Source: WLMZ01 sp038227995
Lineage (GTDB): Bacteria > Actinomycetota > Acidimicrobiia > Acidimicrobiales > Ilumatobacteraceae
Direction: 5' to 3'
Length of the DNA: 64,000 nt
Assembly: GCA_038227995.1 (NCBI GenBank)
Contig: JBBRPP010000003.1
Location: forward strand, 186,001-250,000
Shown: positions 34,232-43,148 of the stretch, in pieces
How the letters are laid out: each line of letters starts with the position of its first letter
How positions within the stretch are numbered: position 1 is the stretch's first letter
Position numbers and translations under genes: made by a program
The notes under the pieces: generated by a model
The model's input: the letters and a program-made list of their open reading frames with translations, nothing else
Database searches by the model: none
Told to the model about the DNA's origin: nothing

Positions 34232-34912
34232 GTGGGCACCAGGATCCTGACCGTCGAGGACGACGAACGAATTCGCACCGCGGTCAAGCTCGCGCTCGAA
34301 GACGAGGGCTGGACCGTCGACGAAGCCGGCAGCGGCGAGGAAGCGATCGATCTCTTTCACCGCGGTTCGCCGGATGTCGTTCTGATCGACATCATGCTGC
34401 CCGGCATCGACGGATTCGAGCTGTGCCGCCACCTGCGCAAGACCAGCGACGTCCCGATCGTGATGGTCACAGCGCGCGCCGATACTCACGACATCGTCGC
34501 CGGGCTCGAAGCCGGCGCTGACGACTACCTCACCAAGCCGTTCGCCCCCAAAGAGCTGTCAGCTCGCATCCGTGCGCTGCTCCGCCGCATCCGCCCGATG
34601 AGCCCCGGCCATGCGAAGCTCGTCTTCGGCGATCTCGAGATCGTGCCCGACGAGGGCAAGGTCCTTCGTTCGGGGGTCGAGCTGCACCTCACCAAGACAG
34701 AGTTTCGCCTGCTGGTCGAACTCGGGCAGAACCCTGGTCGAGTGTTCAGCCGCGAGTCCTTGCTCGACAAAGTGTGGGGTTACGACTACTTCGGCGATGG
34801 TCGGCTGGTCGATGTGCACATCCGGCGCCTACGCACCAAGGTCGAGACCGATGCCGCCAATCCACGTCATGTCGTGACGGTGCGAGGCCTGGGCTACCGA
34901 CTGCAGGCGTGA
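34232..34912 (+). CDS. OmpR-type response regulator, MtrA-like
   Basis: Protein of 226 residues. Receiver domain with acidic pocket VEDDER and phosphoacceptor Asp in VVLIDIMLPGIDGFELCRHL (about residue 52), lysine in YLTKPFAPKELSARI, then a winged-helix DNA-binding domain ending VRGLGYRLQA. Context (kinase plus GerMN lipoprotein) resembles mtrA-mtrB-lpqB, which governs cell-wall and division genes in Actinobacteria. The assignment to MtrA is by context and similarity only. Confidence 0.9.
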   Translation: MGTRILTVEDDERIRTAVKLALEDEGWTVDEAGSGEEAIDLFHRGSPDVVLIDIMLPGIDGFELCRHLRKTSDVPIVMVTARADTHDIVAGLEAGADDYLTKPFAPKELSARIRALLRRIRPMSPGHAKLVFGDLEIVPDEGKVLRSGVELHLTKTEFRLLVELGQNPGRVFSRESLLDKVWGYDYFGDGRLVDVHIRRLRTKVETDAANPRHVVTVRGLGYRLQA

Positions 34913-34947
34913 GCCGATGACGACATCAACCGTCTCGTGAGTTCACT

Positions 34948-36486
34948 GTGACCGCAGCCGTGACTGCCTCGTCGTCGGCCGCCGCATCAGCCGACGACGG
35001 CTCTGCAGCGGCACCCGAACCGTCCGGCGTCGGTAGGCGGCCGTCGGTCTGGCGCCGCGGCTATGACGCCGCGGTCCATTTCCGGCCCACTCGCGTCGGA
35101 TTGAGAACTCGCATCCTCCTGACGTTCAGCCTCGGCTTCCTCGCCTTGTCGATCTTTCTCGCCGCGATCACCTACAGCTTCACCAAGACCACCCTCGTCA
35201 ATCAGCGCGACCGGGCGAGCATCGAGCAGACCTACCGCGATGCCAACATCGCGCTCACGGCGCTGCGAGCGTCGCCCGCGTCGGCCGGCTCGGTCATCAA
35301 TTCACTCTCGTTGCTGGGCATCGCCCGCCCGTTGCTGAACTACCGCGACGCATGGATTCCCGGCGCCGCACAGTTCGGCGACGACGTCGTGCCGCAGGCG
35401 CTGAAGGACCGCGTCCTCGAACACAGCCAAGCAGCGCGGATGGTGATCACGGTCAACGGCGAGCAGGTCTTGGTCGTCGGCGTCCCGCTGACAGAAGTCC
35501 AGGCGTCGTACTTCGAGTTCCTCAGCCTCTCCGAGGTCAACTCGACGCTGCGCAGCGTCGGTTTGTCGTTGCTGTTCGCCGGCTTCATCACCACCCTCGC
35601 CGGTGTCGTGCTCGGCGCGGTTGCCTCCCGCCGTGCGGTCAAGCCACTGGGGGACGCGGCACAGGCCGCAAAGGCGATCGCCGGGGGACGACTCGATACT
35701 CGACTGGAGACCACCGACGACAATGACCTCCGACTGCTGGCGAACTCGTTCAACGACATGGCGTCTGCGCTGCAACAACGCGTCGAACGCGACGCGCGCT
35801 TCGCCAGCGATGTCAGCCACGAGTTGCGCTCGCCGTTGATGACGCTCGCAGCATCCGTCGAGGTGATGCAGGCTCGCCGCGACGAAATGCCCGAGCGGGC
35901 GCAATCGGCCCTCGACCTCCTCGTCGGCGACGTCACCCGATTCCAGGGCCTCGTCGAGGACCTGCTCGAGATCTCTCGCTTCGACGCGGGCGCCATCCGG
36001 CTGCACCTGGAAGACCTCCTCGTGGCCGAGTTCGTGCGGCAGGCGATCGGGGTCAGCAGTCTCCCCAAGACTCCGGTCACCGTCACGCCGCGCGCCGAAG
36101 GCCTCATCATGCAAGTCGATCGCCGCCGCCTTGCGCGCGTCATCGCCAACCTCATCGACAACGCACGGTTGCACGGTGGCGGCGAGCCGGAGGTCACGGT
36201 CTCCGAAGCCGAGAACGAAGGCGAGCCGCTCGGACACGTCTGGATCGCCGTGGAGGACCACGGCTCTGGTGTGCCGCTCGAGGAACGCCACCTCGTCTTC
36301 GAGCGTTTCGCGCGCGGCGCAGTCGCTGGCCGGCGCAGTTCCAGCGACGGTGCAGGACTCGGTCTGGCCTTGGTCGATGAACACGTTCGTCTCCACGGCG
36401 GCAACGTGCGCGTCGAGGACCGTCGCGACGGCGAGTCCGGAGCTCGCTTCGTGATCGAACTCCCGGCGGAGGAGGCCGGCGTATGA
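34948..36486 (+). CDS. sensor histidine kinase, MtrB-like
   Basis: Protein of 512 residues. Two membrane segments (about 58-78 and 215-235) flank an extracellular sensor region. HAMP follows (VKPLGDAAQAAKAIAGGRLD), then the phosphoacceptor DVSHELRSPLMTLAASVEVM (about residue 290), N box VIANLIDNARLHGGG, and G boxes EDHGSGVPLEERHLVFERFA and DGAGLGLALVDEHVRLHGG. GTG start 35 bases after the regulator stop. The lipoprotein gene overlaps its stop by ATGA. Confidence 0.93.
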   Translation: MTAAVTASSSAAASADDGSAAAPEPSGVGRRPSVWRRGYDAAVHFRPTRVGLRTRILLTFSLGFLALSIFLAAITYSFTKTTLVNQRDRASIEQTYRDANIALTALRASPASAGSVINSLSLLGIARPLLNYRDAWIPGAAQFGDDVVPQALKDRVLEHSQAARMVITVNGEQVLVVGVPLTEVQASYFEFLSLSEVNSTLRSVGLSLLFAGFITTLAGVVLGAVASRRAVKPLGDAAQAAKAIAGGRLDTRLETTDDNDLRLLANSFNDMASALQQRVERDARFASDVSHELRSPLMTLAASVEVMQARRDEMPERAQSALDLLVGDVTRFQGLVEDLLEISRFDAGAIRLHLEDLLVAEFVRQAIGVSSLPKTPVTVTPRAEGLIMQVDRRRLARVIANLIDNARLHGGGEPEVTVSEAENEGEPLGHVWIAVEDHGSGVPLEERHLVFERFARGAVAGRRSSSDGAGLGLALVDEHVRLHGGNVRVEDRRDGESGARFVIELPAEEAGV

Positions 36487-37115
36487 ACGGACTCACACCA
36501 CGAGTCCACCGTTTGGTTGCCGGCATGGTCGCCGTTGCCGCGTTGGTGGGATGCGGCATCCAGGACGACTCGGCACCTCGAAACATCGCCAAGACCGACC
36601 AGCCAGATCTCCTCGCGTCACCACGGGCGGCCGACTCGTCGGCCACCGGAGCGGATCGCATCTATCTGTTGACGCCCGGTGACACCACTTCCGACGAACA
36701 GCACCTCCGAGCCGCCCCGCGAGACGTTGGCAACTCAGCGACCGAACGACTGCAGTCGTTGTTCGGTCCGCTCACCGTGCCAGAGCTCGGCGCCCACCTA
36801 CGAACGGCGATACCCGACGGTCTCGTGCTCCATTCGGCCGTGCTGCAGACCAACGGCACATTGGTCGTCGACGTGTCAGACAAGCTCCTCACGCTGGCCA
36901 GCGGTCCGCTGATCGTTGCGTTGGCTCAGATCGTGTTCACGTCCGTCGAGGTCCAGAACGTGCAGCGGATCGCGGTGCTGGTCGACGGCAAACCCGAACA
37001 GTGGCCCGTCGCCGACGGTCAGCTGCAGACCGACCCGCTGACGATCTACGACTACGCCGGTTTCATCGAGAGCACCCAACCCGCCTTCCCTGCCATCCCG
37101 TCCCCAAAGGCCTGA
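36483..37115 (+). CDS. GerMN-domain lipoprotein (short LpqB-like)
   Basis: Protein of 210 residues. Lipobox ALVGC at about residues 19-23 after a short signal peptide. A GerMN domain covers about 55-170 (RIYLLTPGD, LQSLFGPLTVPELGAHLRTA, LQTNGTLVVDVSDKLLTL). In mycobacteria LpqB, next to mtrAB, has a GerMN-like part plus a large beta-propeller and modulates MtrB; here only the GerMN part exists. ATGA overlap with the kinase stop implies cotranslation. Likely a surface partner of the kinase. Confidence 0.82.
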   Translation: MNGLTPRVHRLVAGMVAVAALVGCGIQDDSAPRNIAKTDQPDLLASPRAADSSATGADRIYLLTPGDTTSDEQHLRAAPRDVGNSATERLQSLFGPLTVPELGAHLRTAIPDGLVLHSAVLQTNGTLVVDVSDKLLTLASGPLIVALAQIVFTSVEVQNVQRIAVLVDGKPEQWPVADGQLQTDPLTIYDYAGFIESTQPAFPAIPSPKA

Positions 37116-37120
37116 GCGCG

Positions 37121-38155
<1,035 letters not shown>

Positions 38156-38163
38156 CGACGTCC

Positions 38164-38169
38164 ACACTA
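38164..38169 (-). promoter_or_regulatory. -10 box, leaderless promoter of pfkA
   Basis: Minus TAGTGT followed by GGACGTCG (8 bases) and ATG. The plus-strand gene at 38204 has TAGGAA followed by 6 bases and ATG, a weaker copy of the same layout, so the gap of 48 bases is probably a divergent promoter region. Confidence 0.55.
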
Positions 38170-38203
38170 GGCGGCCACAGGTCGCGCATGGTAGGAACTG
38201 GGC

Positions 38204-38572
38204 ATGGCGTGGGACAGATCCAGACCGGTGCCGTGGCGCCGTTTGATCCGTGAGTGGTTGATCTACGTCGGCATCGCCAGCGCGGCATTCGTCATCTACT
38301 ACATCGCCAAGCACAAGAAGCTCGACATCGCCCTGTTCGGCGGCCTGCTGTCCAGCGGTCCGATGTATCTGCTGTTCGGCGCTGTCATGGCCAAGTTCGG
38401 CTACCAGCGCAAGACGATGAAAGATCTCCGCGCTCAACGCGCGGCCCCCGCACCTGCTCGCACCACGGCCCCGGCGGGTTCTTCCGGCGTTCGCAACAGA
38501 CCGGCGCCGACCAAGCGCACCTCAACCGGCCCGTCACAGCACCGCAAGGGCTCGAAACCGAAGCGTCGCTGA
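38204..38572 (+). CDS. small membrane protein with basic tail
   Basis: Protein of 122 residues. Two membrane segments (WLIYVGIASAAFVIYYIA and ALFGGLLSSGPMYLLFGAVM, about 18-72) and a basic, Pro/Ala-rich C-terminal tail (about 85-122, ending KGSKPKRR). I do not recognise a family. ATG at 38204 is preceded by AGGA at about 8 bases and by TAGGAA. It converges with the SRPBCC gene, 14 bases apart. Confidence 0.7.
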   Translation: MAWDRSRPVPWRRLIREWLIYVGIASAAFVIYYIAKHKKLDIALFGGLLSSGPMYLLFGAVMAKFGYQRKTMKDLRAQRAAPAPARTTAPAGSSGVRNRPAPTKRTSTGPSQHRKGSKPKRR

Positions 38573-38586
38573 GCGACCGTTCGTGA

Positions 38587-39051
38587 TCAGGTCGACGGAG
38601 ACGACTCGACCTCGGCCTTGATTCGCTCGAGCGTCTGCCGCATCCCATTGCGGTTCGTCTTGCCACGCGACCAGCCGAAGAGCGCCCAGTAGAGACGCAG
38701 ACCGATGTTCGGCGTGAGTGTGAACGACTCGGTCGCGTCGGTGCCATCACCGGCCGCGTCGAGTTGATAGCGCCAGATGTTCATCGGCTTGCCCGGCTTG
38801 CCGACGCCGAACGCGAACTCCTTGCCCGGCTCGCTTGCCGTGACGGTGCAGGAGGTCCAGTAGATCGGCCCCTTGCCGTTGCGTTTGACGTGACCTCGGA
38901 ACCGAGCCCCGACGGCTGGTCCGGTCGCGCCATCGAGCCACTCTGCCTCGAATGTCTCCGGGCTGTAGCGACCGATCTTGGTGACATCGCTGACGAGTGC
39001 CCAGACCTCGTCTGGTGAGGCATTGATGTGAACGGTCACGGAGTCATGCAC
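38587..39051 (-). CDS. SRPBCC (START/polyketide-cyclase-like) protein
   Basis: Protein of 154 residues from GTG at 39049-39051. N-terminal VTVHINASPDEVWALVSDVT and the helix-grip pattern (GARFRGHVKR, WTSCTVTASEPGKEFAFGVG, C-terminal helix) fit the SRPBCC ligand-binding fold. Ligand unknown. The longer frame to 39129 is rejected because TATGGT lies 6 bases before this GTG, the leaderless spacing. Divergent from glpK. Confidence 0.8.
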   Translation of the reverse strand: MHDSVTVHINASPDEVWALVSDVTKIGRYSPETFEAEWLDGATGPAVGARFRGHVKRNGKGPIYWTSCTVTASEPGKEFAFGVGKPGKPMNIWRYQLDAAGDGTDATESFTLTPNIGLRLYWALFGWSRGKTNRNGMRQTLERIKAEVESSPST

Positions 39052-39141
39052 GCCAGCACCATACGCCACGATCCCACGCAGACCCCGAAGCGCATGCTCG
39101 CCGCGGGTGCACGTGAACGCGTCGCACACTACGTTGGCGCC
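39052..39141. promoter_or_regulatory. divergent leaderless promoters, SRPBCC gene and glpK
   Basis: Minus TATGGT (39058-39063) and plus TACGTT (39130-39135), each 6 bases from a GTG start. The 90-base gap has no other clear signal. Confidence 0.55.
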
Positions 39142-40653
39142 GTGACTGGGGAAACGACGAAGGACAACACGTGCGTCATCGCGCTCGATGCCGGAACAAC
39201 CGGGGTGCGAACGCGAGCCGTGTTCCTCGATGGCCGTCCGCCTCTAGCGGCATACCGCGAGTTCACCCAGTTCTTCCCGGAACCCGGTTGGGTCGAACAC
39301 GACGCCGAGGAGATCTGGGATGCCGCCCAGCAGACGCTGACGGCCGTGCTCGACCAACTGTCGGTTCCACCGGTGGCAATCGGGATCACCAACCAACGCG
39401 AAACGGCCGTTGCGTGGAGCCGTGCCACGGGCAAGCCCCTCCACCGGGCCATCGTGTGGCAGGACCGTCGAACGGCCGCTCGCTGCGACGAGCTCGCCCG
39501 AGATGGACGACTCGAATTCGTCCGAGAGCGCACCGGCTTGGTGCTCGATCCGTATTTCAGCGGCACGAAGTTCGAATGGATGCTGCGCGAGGGTGGTGTC
39601 GGATCATCCGACGACCTCGCCCTGGGGACCGTCGATTCGTGGTTGCTGTGGAAGCTCACGGGTGGCGCCGTGCACGCGACCGATCCCTCGAACGCCAGCC
39701 GCACGATGCTGTTCGACATCCGCGAGCTGGCGTGGGATGACGAGCTGTGTGACATGCTGCACGTTCCGCGCTCCGCATTGCCCACGGTGATGCCGTCGAG
39801 TGGACGGTTCGGCGTGACGAACGCCTCGTCGGGCCTTCCCGCCGGAATCCCGATCTCGGGCATCGCGGGCGATCAGCAGAGCGCGCTGTTCGGCCAGGCG
39901 TGCTTCGCCCCGGGGATGGCCAAGAACACATACGGCACAGGCAGTTTCATCCTGCTCAACATCGGATCGACGTGTCCCCCACCGACCGAAGGGATGTTGA
40001 CCACGGTCGCATGGACACTGGCCGACGGCACCACGGCTTATGCACTCGAAGGGGCCATCTTCGTCACCGGTGCAGCCGTGCAGTGGTTGCGCGACGGGCT
40101 GCAGATCATCGACTCGGCCGCAGATGTCGGGCCGCTGGCGGCGACGGTCACGGACAACGGCGGCGTGTACGTCGTCCCAGCGTTCACCGGTTTGGGTAGT
40201 CCGTGGTGGGACCCATACGCGCGTGGAACGATCGTCGGGATCACGCGGGGCACGACCCGGGCCCACATCGCCCGAGCAGTCGTCGAAGCGATGACGTATC
40301 AGGTGCGCGACGTCGTCAATGCGATGACGGCTGCGTCGGGCACGCCGCTGGCCGATCTCCGCGTCGATGGTGGCGCATCAGCCATGGACATGATGTTGCA
40401 AATGCAAGCAGATCAGTTGGGTGTGACCGTGCGTCGCCCGGCGGACCAGGAGACGACCGCACTCGGCGCGGCCTTTCTCGCCGGACTCGCCGAAGGCGTG
40501 TGGCCGTCACTCGATGCGATCACCTCGCAATGGCGTCTCGACGTCGAGTTCCAGCCGGCGGGCGATCGGACGATCTCCGACCTACTCCACGGGCAGTGGC
40601 GACGAGCGGTCGACCGCAGTCGAGAGCAGACCGTCGGCAACCCGACCGAGTAA
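39142..40653 (+). CDS. glpK: glycerol kinase
   Basis: Protein of 503 residues. FGGY kinase that makes sn-glycerol-3-phosphate. Diagnostic sequences: VIALDAGTTGVRTRAVFLDG, GITNQRETAVAWSRATGKPL, FSGTKFEWMLREGG, GDQQSALFGQACFAPGMAKN and LRVDGGASAMDMMLQMQADQ, ending with the usual W-R-AV region. The substrate call is strong by similarity to known GlpK. GTG start at 39142 with a leaderless promoter; an in-frame extension to 39028 is rejected. It overlaps the convergent ACT gene by 72 bases. Another FGGY kinase lies at 59988. Confidence 0.93.
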   Translation: MTGETTKDNTCVIALDAGTTGVRTRAVFLDGRPPLAAYREFTQFFPEPGWVEHDAEEIWDAAQQTLTAVLDQLSVPPVAIGITNQRETAVAWSRATGKPLHRAIVWQDRRTAARCDELARDGRLEFVRERTGLVLDPYFSGTKFEWMLREGGVGSSDDLALGTVDSWLLWKLTGGAVHATDPSNASRTMLFDIRELAWDDELCDMLHVPRSALPTVMPSSGRFGVTNASSGLPAGIPISGIAGDQQSALFGQACFAPGMAKNTYGTGSFILLNIGSTCPPPTEGMLTTVAWTLADGTTAYALEGAIFVTGAAVQWLRDGLQIIDSAADVGPLAATVTDNGGVYVVPAFTGLGSPWWDPYARGTIVGITRGTTRAHIARAVVEAMTYQVRDVVNAMTAASGTPLADLRVDGGASAMDMMLQMQADQLGVTVRRPADQETTALGAAFLAGLAEGVWPSLDAITSQWRLDVEFQPAGDRTISDLLHGQWRRAVDRSREQTVGNPTE

Positions 40654-41247
40654 CGCAACCTGCTGCCGTTCGCGGGTGTGGAACGGCCGGTCGCTGCGAC
40701 CGGATGCCACGGAGATGCCGCTCGCGTCGAGGTGCGCCCACACCACATCGCCCGGGGCCGACGGGCCGAATTCGCCGGCAGGGATGTGGCGACTGCCGGC
40801 GAAGAACGCGGCAAGCCACGCCGTGTCGGGCGGGCTGCCGCGCTGCACCAAGGTCGCGCTGTCGTCGACGCGCATCGCCAACGCCCATGTGCCGTCGACG
40901 AGGTGCTGCAGTTGATCGCAGAAGTGGTCGAGGCGTTGGTCCGGTTCGGTCTCGACCAGTGACGCGGCGATCTGCAGCGCGACCATGCCCGCATCGGGTC
41001 GTTCGGGATCGATCGGTCGGATGTCCTCGATCGCAACGCCGTCGACATATCCGATCTCGGTCAGCAGCAGTTCTCGGCTGACATCGTCGGGCAGCGCGAC
41101 GACGAGTTCGTCGATCGCGCTCCCTCCCCCGCGTTCGAGGATCTCGATCCCCACGACGTCGCCGCGGACCGCGCCGATCCGGCTGGCCACCTGACCGAGT
41201 GCGCCGGGGCGATCCGGTAGCCACACGCGTACGACGAATGATCCCAC
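40582..41247 (-). CDS. ACT-domain protein
   Basis: Protein of 221 residues. The N-terminal 75 residues (FVVRVWLPDRPGALGQVASR, VVGIEILERGGGSAIDELVV) form an ACT-like regulatory fold. The C-terminal part (about 85-221) resembles a GAF-like or degenerate acyltransferase region but I cannot name it. Ligand may be an amino acid. Start is GTG at 41245-41247, 7 bases after TAGTTT. The 3' end overlaps the 3' end of glpK by 72 bases on the opposite strand. Confidence 0.75.
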   Translation of the reverse strand: MGSFVVRVWLPDRPGALGQVASRIGAVRGDVVGIEILERGGGSAIDELVVALPDDVSRELLLTEIGYVDGVAIEDIRPIDPERPDAGMVALQIAASLVETEPDQRLDHFCDQLQHLVDGTWALAMRVDDSATLVQRGSPPDTAWLAAFFAGSRHIPAGEFGPSAPGDVVWAHLDASGISVASGRSDRPFHTRERQQVALLGRVADGLLSTAVDRSSPLPVE

Positions 41248-41254
41248 GGCCGAG

Positions 41255-41260
41255 AAACTA
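41255..41260 (-). promoter_or_regulatory. -10 box, leaderless promoter of ACT gene
   Basis: Minus TAGTTT followed by CTCGGCC (7 bases) and the GTG start. The region 41261-41331 upstream carries an inverted repeat GTGACCA (41293-41299) and TGGTCAC (41324-41330) that could be an operator. Confidence 0.5.
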
Positions 41261-41331
41261 GTCAGCCAACGTTCGCGGCTCGTGGCACCTTTGTGACCAT
41301 TCGATGAACGACGGCGCACCTTGTGGTCACG

Positions 41332-41356
41332 ACACAGACCAGGCTCTGGTTTGTGT
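41332..41356 (-). terminator. strong hairpin downstream of the aminotransferase gene
   Basis: 11-base arms ACACAGACCAG and CTGGTTTGTGT around GCT, with a single mismatch; when read on the plus strand it is a G-U pair. It begins 18 bases after the aminotransferase stop. No U-run follows. Probable transcription terminator of the minus-strand gene, or a boundary before the ACT promoter. Confidence 0.5.
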
Positions 41357-41373
41357 GGTGACGAAGAACGCGC

Positions 41374-42579
41374 TCACCCCAATTTGGTGAGGCCGCGCTT
41401 CAGATTGCGGATGCCTTGCCCGATGCGTTGTTCGTTCTCGATCAGGGCAAAACGGACGAAGCCTTCTCCGCCGGGCCCGAAGCCCAGACCCGGTGACAGG
41501 GCGACGTCGCAGTCGCGGACGATCAGTGAGCAGAACTCGACCGAATCCATCTCCTTGTACGGCTCGGGGATGGGTGCCCACACGAACATCGAGCCCTTCG
41601 GCTTGGGAATGTCCCAGCCGATGCGACCCAGGCCGTCGATCAGCGCGTCGCGGCGGCTCTCGTAGATCGCACACACCTCGGCCGGATATTCGGGGGCCTC
41701 GTTCATCGTGACGGTCGCTGCGATCTGCACTGGTTGGAACATGCCGTAGTCGAGATAGCTCTTGAGTTTGACGAGGGCCTGGACGACTTCGGCGTTACCG
41801 ACCAGGAATGCGCAACGCCAGCCGGCCATCGAGAAGCTCTTGGTCATGCTGTACAGCTCGACCGCGCACTCCTTCGCGCCCTCGGCCTGCAGGATCGACG
41901 GCGGCTGATAGCCCTCGAATCCGACGTCGGCGTAGGCGAAGTCGTGCACCACGATCATTTCCCGTTCGCGACAGAAGTCGACGACACGCTGCATGAAGTC
42001 GAGGTCGACCACTGCGCCGGTGGGGTTGTGCGGGAACGAGATGACGAGCACTCGCGGCTTGGGCCAGCCGACGTCGTACGCGGTGGTGAGGCTGTCGAAG
42101 AAGTCTCCGGTGAAGTCGCCCTGCACACGCGGATCGGCGAGGTGACGCATCGGGACCTGACGGAGATCGGCGCCGGCGAACAGCGGGCCGTAGATGTGGA
42201 TCGGGTAGCTGGGGCTGGGCACGATGGCGGCATCGCCGCGGTCGAGCAGCACCCACATCAGGTGGCTGAAGCCTTCCTTCGATCCGATCGTGTTGGTGAT
42301 CTCCAGCTCAGGGTCCAGTTGCACGCCCCATTTGCGCTCGTACAACGCGGCGACGGCTTCGCGCAGCTTGGGCAGGCCGCGGCTCAGCGAATAGCGATGG
42401 TTCTTCGGGTTCTGGGCGGCCTCGATCAGCTTGTCGACAGCGATCTGCGGCGACGGGATGTCGGGGTTCCCGAACCCGAGATCGACGACATCTGCACCTG
42501 CTCGACGTGCCTCGATCTTCAGTCCATTGATGATGGAGAAGACGTACGGGGGCAGGTTGGTGATGCGTCGGAATTCCAC
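41374..42579 (-). CDS. class I/II PLP aminotransferase (AlaA/DapL-like)
   Basis: Protein of 401 residues. Fold type I enzyme: GFGNPDIPSP near residue 36, FPHNPTGAVVDLDFMQRVVD (Asn site), VVHDFAYADVGFEG, and the PLP lysine in SMTKSFSMAGWRCAFLVG (about residue 240), with arginine near the C-terminus (GFVRFALIENEQRI). Closest in appearance to alanine transaminase AlaA and LL-diaminopimelate aminotransferase-like proteins. Specificity unproven. Leaderless GTG start, divergent from ppa. Confidence 0.9.
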   Translation of the reverse strand: MEFRRITNLPPYVFSIINGLKIEARRAGADVVDLGFGNPDIPSPQIAVDKLIEAAQNPKNHRYSLSRGLPKLREAVAALYERKWGVQLDPELEITNTIGSKEGFSHLMWVLLDRGDAAIVPSPSYPIHIYGPLFAGADLRQVPMRHLADPRVQGDFTGDFFDSLTTAYDVGWPKPRVLVISFPHNPTGAVVDLDFMQRVVDFCREREMIVVHDFAYADVGFEGYQPPSILQAEGAKECAVELYSMTKSFSMAGWRCAFLVGNAEVVQALVKLKSYLDYGMFQPVQIAATVTMNEAPEYPAEVCAIYESRRDALIDGLGRIGWDIPKPKGSMFVWAPIPEPYKEMDSVEFCSLIVRDCDVALSPGLGFGPGGEGFVRFALIENEQRIGQGIRNLKRGLTKLG

Positions 42580-42633
42580 GTCGCCAGGCTAGTTCCTGCC
42601 GGGGCTTCGTCCGTAGGCAGTTACGATGTCCCG
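42580..42633. promoter_or_regulatory. divergent leaderless promoters, aminotransferase and ppa
   Basis: Minus TAGCCT (42586-42591) and plus TACGAT (42622-42627), each followed by 6 bases and a start codon, in a 54-base gap. Their expected -35 regions overlap, so the two genes may compete for polymerase. Confidence 0.6.
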
Positions 42634-43143
42634 ATGGCAAAGGTCCCCGCTGAGGGCTGCATCCACGTGGTGATCGAGATCCCCCGGGGCAGCCGCAACA
42701 AGTACGAGATCGACCACGACACCGGTCGGGTGTTTCTGGACCGGCGCCTGTTCACGGCCACGACGTATCCGGCCGACTACGGATTCATTCCCGAGACGCT
42801 CGGCGGTGACGGCGACCCGCTGGATGCGCTCGTCCTGCTCGAGGATCCCGTGTATCCCGGGGTCTGGGTCGATGCTCGCCCGGTCGGCGTGCTGTACATG
42901 CATGACGAGGCCGGCGAGGACGCCAAGATCATCTGCGTCCCGCCGCGTGAACCACGCTGGACCGATGTCCACGATCTCGCTGATCTGACCCCGCAGTTGG
43001 TGGCTGAGATCCAGCACTTCTTCGAGGTCTACAAGGCTCTCGAGCCCGGCAAGACCTCGTCGACAGCCGGCCTCGCAGGCCGCGAGGCGGCTCTCGTCGA
43101 GATCCAGAAGGCCCGCGACAACTACCCGGGCCACCATCACTGA
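42634..43143 (+). CDS. ppa: inorganic pyrophosphatase (family I)
   Basis: Protein of 169 residues. Soluble Mg-dependent enzyme that hydrolyses PPi to drive biosynthesis. Signatures: IEIPRGSRNKYEIDHDTG, YPADYGFIPETLGGDGDPLD with the DGDPLD metal motif (about 54-68), and PVGVLYMHDEAGEDAKIICV. C-terminal helix ends in a His-rich tail (GHHH). ATG at 42634 with a leaderless promoter. Converges with the next ROK gene with a 5-base gap. Confidence 0.96.
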   Translation: MAKVPAEGCIHVVIEIPRGSRNKYEIDHDTGRVFLDRRLFTATTYPADYGFIPETLGGDGDPLDALVLLEDPVYPGVWVDARPVGVLYMHDEAGEDAKIICVPPREPRWTDVHDLADLTPQLVAEIQHFFEVYKALEPGKTSSTAGLAGREAALVEIQKARDNYPGHHH

Positions 43144-43148
43144 TGGGT

